A DNA stretch of 64,000 nucleotides, from assembly GCF_900156655.1 (NCBI RefSeq), contig NZ_FTOG01000011.1, positions 82,743 through 146,742 of the forward strand. Direction: 5' to 3'. The notes below the pieces were generated by a model. It was given only the letters and a program-made list of their open reading frames with translations. It did not search any database and was not told where the DNA came from. Positions within the stretch are counted from its first letter, which is position 1. Every line of letters starts with the position of its first letter. The stretch is from Rhodobacter aestuarii. GTDB taxonomy: Bacteria > Pseudomonadota > Alphaproteobacteria > Rhodobacterales > Rhodobacteraceae. A program made the translations under genes and the position numbers. This document shows, piece by piece, positions 61,094 through 64,000 of the stretch.

Positions 61094-61213
61094 TCACTTC
61101 GCCCGCCAGGCCTCACCAGTTCGCAGCATTGCCAAGATATGTCGCGCCATGCGGTTGGCCAGAGCGACGGCCACGACTTTCAGCGGCTTCTTCACCACCG
61201 TCAGCAGACCGCC
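61094..61213 (-). pseudogene. IS110-family transposase C-terminal fragment
   Basis: The minus strand reads LLTVVKKPLKVVAVALANRM, then ARHILAMLRTGEAWRAK and a stop. This matches the usual C-terminal end of IS110 transposases (KP-KV-AVALANKMAR-AWA--GE). The DEDD catalytic part is absent and the frame is unrelated upstream, so this is a relic. Confidence 0.65.
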
Positions 61214-61402
61214 CGTTGTTTCGGCGCCAGGATTACCCGGCGCCTCCCACGGGGAGCCGGAATGGGCTGCGCACCCATCTCGCTGTGCCAAGCTCAAGCG
61301 GCCGCTTTGGCGACATGCGCCGGAAGGGTCCACCGACGGCATTGGGCCGGTCAAGTCGGTCAGGCCGTCGCCTTCGCAAGGGGCGGTTTCCGGACCTTGA
61401 GT

Positions 61403-61503
61403 TTGCGGCATCGCATCCTCGGCAATCTGCGATAACCGCCGCTCACTGGTCCCATTCGGCGCGACAGACGGCGCGCCTCGCATGAACCGATCTGGTACTA
61501 CCT
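61403..61503 (+). repeat. 101-bp direct repeat, right copy
   Basis: Second copy of the repeat at 55589-55689. It lies between the IS110 relic and the IS21 relic. Homologous recombination between the copies would remove the three-gene cassette. Confidence 0.85.
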
Positions 61504-61508
61504 GTTGG

Positions 61509-61631
61509 ATGTCACTGTTCGAAGGCGTTCCGGGGCGCGGGATCTACGATAACATGAGGACGGCAGTGGACCGTGTGGGCGCTGGCAAGAAGCGCGACGT
61601 GAATGCGCGCTTCATGGCGATGACAAGCCAT
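61509..61631 (+). pseudogene. istA: IS21-family transposase (IstA) internal fragment
   Basis: Reads SLFEGVPGRGIYDNMRTAVD, then RVGAGKKRDVNARFMAMTSH. This is the conserved IstA DDE-domain region (GGVPRRGIYDNMKTAVDRVG...VNARFxAMASHY). Both ends are truncated and no istB follows. Confidence 0.75.
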
Positions 61632-61653
61632 ACCCGTGATCCCCGGCGACCGC

Positions 61654-62184
61654 TTACTCAGCTTCGCCAAATTCTCGAATCAATTTAGTTTCGACACGCT
61701 GCCTATCCGCATCTGTAGTCAGTGGTGACGTTCTCGATATTGCAGCCCATTCCTTAAGGAACTCCGCCAGGTAATCTTGATTGCCAGCATCACTGCACGC
61801 CCCCGAGGTCCGCACTTCACATTGGCGCACTAACGCACCATAAGCTACTGCCGACGATTGGTGATCCATTGCGCGAGCTTGATCACCCATGAACGCCAAA
61901 AGTGCAGATAGCAGAGCGACGAGTATTGATATTGCGGGTAGCACGAGTTCAGCGTTAGGGATAATGGACTTATCTGCGAAAGTGGTTCCCAACGCAAAAG
62001 TTGAAAAAACCACAAGAGCTAACCCAATTAAGCGATGTCGTCGCAAAAGCCTTTCGCACACGCTATAGTGAGTGATTTGGTTCACACGCAGAGGGTGAAT
62101 TTTCGAGATCAGATAGTTTGTTGCAGAGCCCTCCAAGGCTATAATCTGAGTGCTGTCTATTTCGTCTATTTTTTCGTCAGCCAT
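61654..62184 (-). CDS. SLATT-like two-TM membrane protein
   Basis: 176 residues from ATG 62184 (MADEKIDEIDSTQIIALEG), preceded by AAAGG. Two adjacent membrane helices, LIGLALVVFSTFALGTTF and LVLPAISILVALLSALLAFM, are followed by a charged helix with the pattern DHQSSAVAYGALVRQCEV. That layout is typical of SLATT proteins, proposed as pore-forming effectors of nucleotide-signalling conflict systems. No SMODS-type synthase, SLOG protein or other partner is encoded within the window, so it is orphaned or works with something else. It is flanked by IS debris. Confidence 0.65.
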   Translation of the reverse strand: MADEKIDEIDSTQIIALEGSATNYLISKIHPLRVNQITHYSVCERLLRRHRLIGLALVVFSTFALGTTFADKSIIPNAELVLPAISILVALLSALLAFMGDQARAMDHQSSAVAYGALVRQCEVRTSGACSDAGNQDYLAEFLKEWAAISRTSPLTTDADRQRVETKLIREFGEAE

Positions 62185-62260
62185 GTTTGTACCTTTCAAA
62201 GTTGTGTGCAGGAATGGACACGGTCATCGATCTGTATCGACCCATCGGAATCTGCTCAGG

Positions 62261-63082
62261 TTAAGCCGCTAATCTGAATGCCTCGGCAGGCGTGCGCATG
62301 GCAAGGGCCTGATGAGGGCGGCGGTTGTTGTAAAAGCTGATCCAGTCACCAATGACGCGGGTCGCGTGCTGGATGCTCTCGAAGCGATGGCGATGAACGC
62401 ATTGCTCCTTGAGCGTGCGGATGACCCGCTCGACCATGCCGTTCTGCTGCGGGCAATGCGGGGTGATGAACTCCTGCTTCAGGCCATAGCTGCGGACCAG
62501 GGCCGTGAAGTGGCGGCTGGTGAAGACCAGGCCGTTGTCCGACCTCAAGAGGAACTCCCGGTCGACGCGACCGAGCGTGCCGAACCGGCTGATCAACGCA
62601 TGCTCCAACGCGCTGGCGGCGGTCGTGGCCTTGCCGCAGCGCGACAGATGCCAGCCCAGGAGCTCCCGCGTGTGGCAGTCGATCACCAGCGCGAGCGACG
62701 CCCAGCCGTCCTTGCCGGCCCAGACCCGGGCCAGATCCGTCGACCAGCGCTCGTTCGGCGCGGTGGCGACGGAAGGCACGGCCTCGATACGCGGTCGCAT
62801 CCCGACGGCGCGCTTGCGGACCTGCCAGCCCTTGAGCTGGAAGATCCGCTGCACCGTGTTCTTGTTGAAGCCGAGCAGCCAGGCCACGGTCCTGTAGCCG
62901 AACGATGGCTCCTGCTCGATCATGGCCTTGATCGGCTCGGCGAAGCGCGGATCGACCTTCGGCGCGGCTTTGGTCGGCTTGTAATAGACCGTCCTTCGCG
63001 GCACGCCGAACCAGGCGCAGAGCTTGGCAATCGGCACCGTGACGCCCTCCGCAAGAAGGCCCTCATGGAGCGTCCGGATCAT
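62261..63082 (-). CDS. IS3-family transposase OrfB (DDE integrase)
   Basis: 273 residues from ATG 63082 (MIRTLHEGLLAEGVTVPIAK). After an HTH_21-like segment (FGYRTVAWLLGFNKNTVQRIF) comes the rve DDE core: first Asp in WSTDLARVW, second in LLRSDNGLVF, Glu in MVERVIRTLKEQ. Its ATG overlaps the orfA stop (ATGA). It is also in frame for an OrfAB fusion by -1 slippage at AAAAAAAG in orfA, the normal IS3 mechanism. Confidence 0.92.
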   Translation of the reverse strand: MIRTLHEGLLAEGVTVPIAKLCAWFGVPRRTVYYKPTKAAPKVDPRFAEPIKAMIEQEPSFGYRTVAWLLGFNKNTVQRIFQLKGWQVRKRAVGMRPRIEAVPSVATAPNERWSTDLARVWAGKDGWASLALVIDCHTRELLGWHLSRCGKATTAASALEHALISRFGTLGRVDREFLLRSDNGLVFTSRHFTALVRSYGLKQEFITPHCPQQNGMVERVIRTLKEQCVHRHRFESIQHATRVIGDWISFYNNRRPHQALAMRTPAEAFRLAA

Positions 63083-63411
63083 TGCCCGTCCTCCCGTTCC
63101 ATGAGGGCCTGCGCTTTTTTTCGCGCGCGGATCTCCAGCATGGCCTCGCCGTAAGCTTCCTGCAGATCCTTCAGCTGCTTCTCGTATTGCTCGCGGATGT
63201 CGAGCGGGTTGGCCCGCAAGGAATTCTCCATGCCCCGCTTCGCGTCCTCGACCCAGCCTTCGATCTCGGAAGGCGTCAGGTCGAACGAACGGCTGGCTTC
63301 GGCCACCGTCGTCTTGCCCTGAATGATCTCGATGACGAGCGCTGTTTTGCGCTTCGCCGTCCAACGTTTGATGCTGTCGTCCATCGTCATACTCATTGCC
63401 ACGTTCTCCAT
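63079..63411 (-). CDS. IS3-family transposase OrfA
   Basis: 110 residues: HTH_Tnp-like protein (WTAKRKTALVIEIIQGKTTVAEASRSFDLTPSEIEGWVED) with a C-terminal coiled-coil (EQYEKQLKDLQEAYGEAMLEI). It contains the A7G frameshift site at codons RKKA. It functions in DNA end recognition and as the N-terminal part of OrfAB. Confidence 0.9.
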   Translation of the reverse strand: MENVAMSMTMDDSIKRWTAKRKTALVIEIIQGKTTVAEASRSFDLTPSEIEGWVEDAKRGMENSLRANPLDIREQYEKQLKDLQEAYGEAMLEIRARKKAQALMEREDGQ

Positions 63412-63516
63412 TGTAGCATGAGCAGCTTTTCACTGAGGCGATACACGGGCGTGACCTGCCCCCCGGAGGTTCCCTCAATCTGATGTAGAGTCTGCCCAAC
63501 CTGAAGGAGCAGACGA

Positions 63517-63780
63517 ATGCGAAAGAGCCGTTTCACCGAGGCGCAGATTATCGGGATGATCAAAGAGCAGGAGGCGGGTTTGCCGACCTCGGAGCTTTGC
63601 CGGAAGCACGGTTTGAGCCCTGCGACGTTCTACAAGCTGAAGGCCAAGTATGGCGGCATGGACCTTTCGGACGCTAATCGGCTCAAGCAGCTCGAGGCCG
63701 AGAACGCGAAGCTGAAGCGCCTCGTGGCTGATGTCATGCTGGATAATGTTGTGTTGAAGGATCTGCTGGGAAAGCCCTAA
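63517..63780 (+). CDS. IS3-family transposase OrfA (second element)
   Basis: 87 residues (MRKSRFTEAQIIGMIKEQEA), with a helix-turn-helix (LPTSELCRKHGLSPATFYKLK) and a leucine-zipper-like helix (RLKQLEAENAKLKRLVADVML). Typical of the IS407-like branch of IS3. GGAG lies a few bases upstream of the ATG. G-GGA-AAG near its end could be the -1 slippage site leading into orfB. Confidence 0.92.
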   Translation: MRKSRFTEAQIIGMIKEQEAGLPTSELCRKHGLSPATFYKLKAKYGGMDLSDANRLKQLEAENAKLKRLVADVMLDNVVLKDLLGKP

Positions 63781-63788
63781 CGACGCCG

Positions 63789-64000
63789 ATGCAACGGCGG
63801 GACGCGGTGCTGCGGGCGCTGAAGGATCATCCGATCTCTCAGCGCCGGGCCTGCGTCCTGATCGGTGTCGATCCGAAGACGGTGCGGCGAAAGAGGCCGC
63901 CCGATAACCCGGAAATCCGTGAGGCGATGCACGAGATCGTCGAGAAGCGCCGTCGCTTCGGCTATCGGCGCGTCGGCATCCTGCTCGAGCGCAAGGGCAT
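63789..64000 (+). CDS. IS3-family transposase OrfB (second element), truncated by window end
   Basis: At least 70 residues: MQRRDAVLRALKDHPISQRR, then ACVLIGVDPKTVRRKRPPDN and RRFGYRRVGILLERKG. These are the N-terminal HTH_21 region of IS3 OrfB. The frame is -1 relative to orfA, consistent with programmed frameshifting. The DDE core lies beyond the window. Confidence 0.88.
   Translation, partial: MQRRDAVLRALKDHPISQRRACVLIGVDPKTVRRKRPPDNPEIREAMHEIVEKRRRFGYRRVGILLERKG

Larger units (their letters stand above)
62233..63445 (-). mobile_element. IS3-family insertion sequence (complete)
   Basis: About 1.21 kb, bounded by imperfect terminal inverted repeats beginning TGTATCG (62233-62239 and complement at 63439-63445) and continuing to CTGCTCA. 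It contains orfA and orfB with a slippery A7G (63115-63121). No target-site duplication is evident. It lies directly against the left end of a second IS3 element, so it may have inserted next to or into it. Confidence 0.75.
63452..64000 (+). mobile_element. Second IS3-family insertion sequence, right part outside window
   Basis: The left end appears to begin TGACCTGCCCCCCGG at 63452, a typical IS3-group terminus, followed by orfA and the start of orfB. Its terminal repeat differs from that of the neighbouring IS, so it is a distinct element. Confidence 0.75.

Noticed and set aside
60862..61485. 207-codon plus-strand frame across the IS debris
   Set aside because: It crosses three unrelated relics and the direct repeat, and its translation has no recognisable domain. 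The meaningful frames here are the short transposase fragments on the minus strand.
55811..62184. CBASS, retron or toxin-antitoxin assignment for the island
   Set aside because: No nucleotidyltransferase, reverse transcriptase, Cap2/Cap3-type or antitoxin motifs were seen. Only a SLATT-like protein and three unknown proteins are present, so naming a known system would be unsupported.

Overview
The window reads as a chromosomal segment from an alphaproteobacterium of the Rhodobacteraceae (Rhodobacter/Paracoccus-like). The basis is the high GC, the gene neighbourhoods (rsmB-heparinase-purH-lspA; rbfA-truB; secE-nusG-rplKAJL-rpoBC; a nasTS-nrtABC-nirBD-nasA cluster), DUF3035, DUF1674 and TIGR02186 family proteins, and intergenic hairpins of a kind common in this group. 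The species cannot be fixed from sequence reading alone.

Layout. 1-10.0 kb (minus strand): partial mutL, a two-gene M16 peptidase pair, a DUF3035 lipoprotein, lspA, purH, a heparinase II/III family protein and rsmB. 10.0-17.9 kb: a DUF1674 gene, dapB (minus), then rbfA, a phosphodiester glycosidase family gene, truB, a DUF1643 gene, an RTX-repeat protein, rpsO, a YigZ-like gene, a RecD-like helicase and a stand-alone Lrp/AsnC effector domain. 17.9-26.8 kb (minus): TIGR02186 plus a TSUP exporter, a BMP-type nucleoside ABC importer cotranscribed with purine nucleoside phosphorylase, then rimI, tsaB and an Nfu/NifU protein. 26.9-39.2 kb (minus): tRNA-Trp, secE, nusG, rplK, rplA, rplJ, rplL, rpoB, rpoC and a strong terminator. 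39.5-55.3 kb: nitrate assimilation. On the minus strand the order is nasT, nasS, leader, nrtA, nrtB, an nrtCD ATPase fusion, a tandem-GAF protein, nirB, nirD, nirC, nasA and a TrpD2/YbiB-like gene; cobA (siroheme supply) is divergent. 55.3-64 kb: accessory DNA with three co-directional unknown genes between 101-bp direct repeats, remnants of at least three insertion sequences, an orphan SLATT-like gene and two IS3-family elements.

How the parts work together. NrtABC imports nitrate, NasA reduces it to nitrite, NirBD reduces nitrite to ammonium, NirC moves nitrite/formate-type anions, and CobA makes the siroheme precursor needed by NirB. NasS/NasT are the nitrate sensor and ANTAR antiterminator. 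The nrtA leader contains two hexaloop hairpins, each with A1 and G4, followed by a rho-independent terminator, which is the architecture recognised by ANTAR proteins. A similar arrangement lies upstream of cobA, suggesting that cofactor supply is placed under the same antiterminator.

The strongest candidate for an undescribed system is the three-gene cassette at 55.8-60.7 kb. It encodes a 910-residue protein with a possible PIN-like N-terminus and a TPR-like helical region, a 352-residue unknown and a 370-residue unknown. It lies inside IS debris, is more AT-rich than the core genes and sits near an orphan SLATT membrane protein. That it is a conflict or defence cassette is inference from context, not something the sequence proves.
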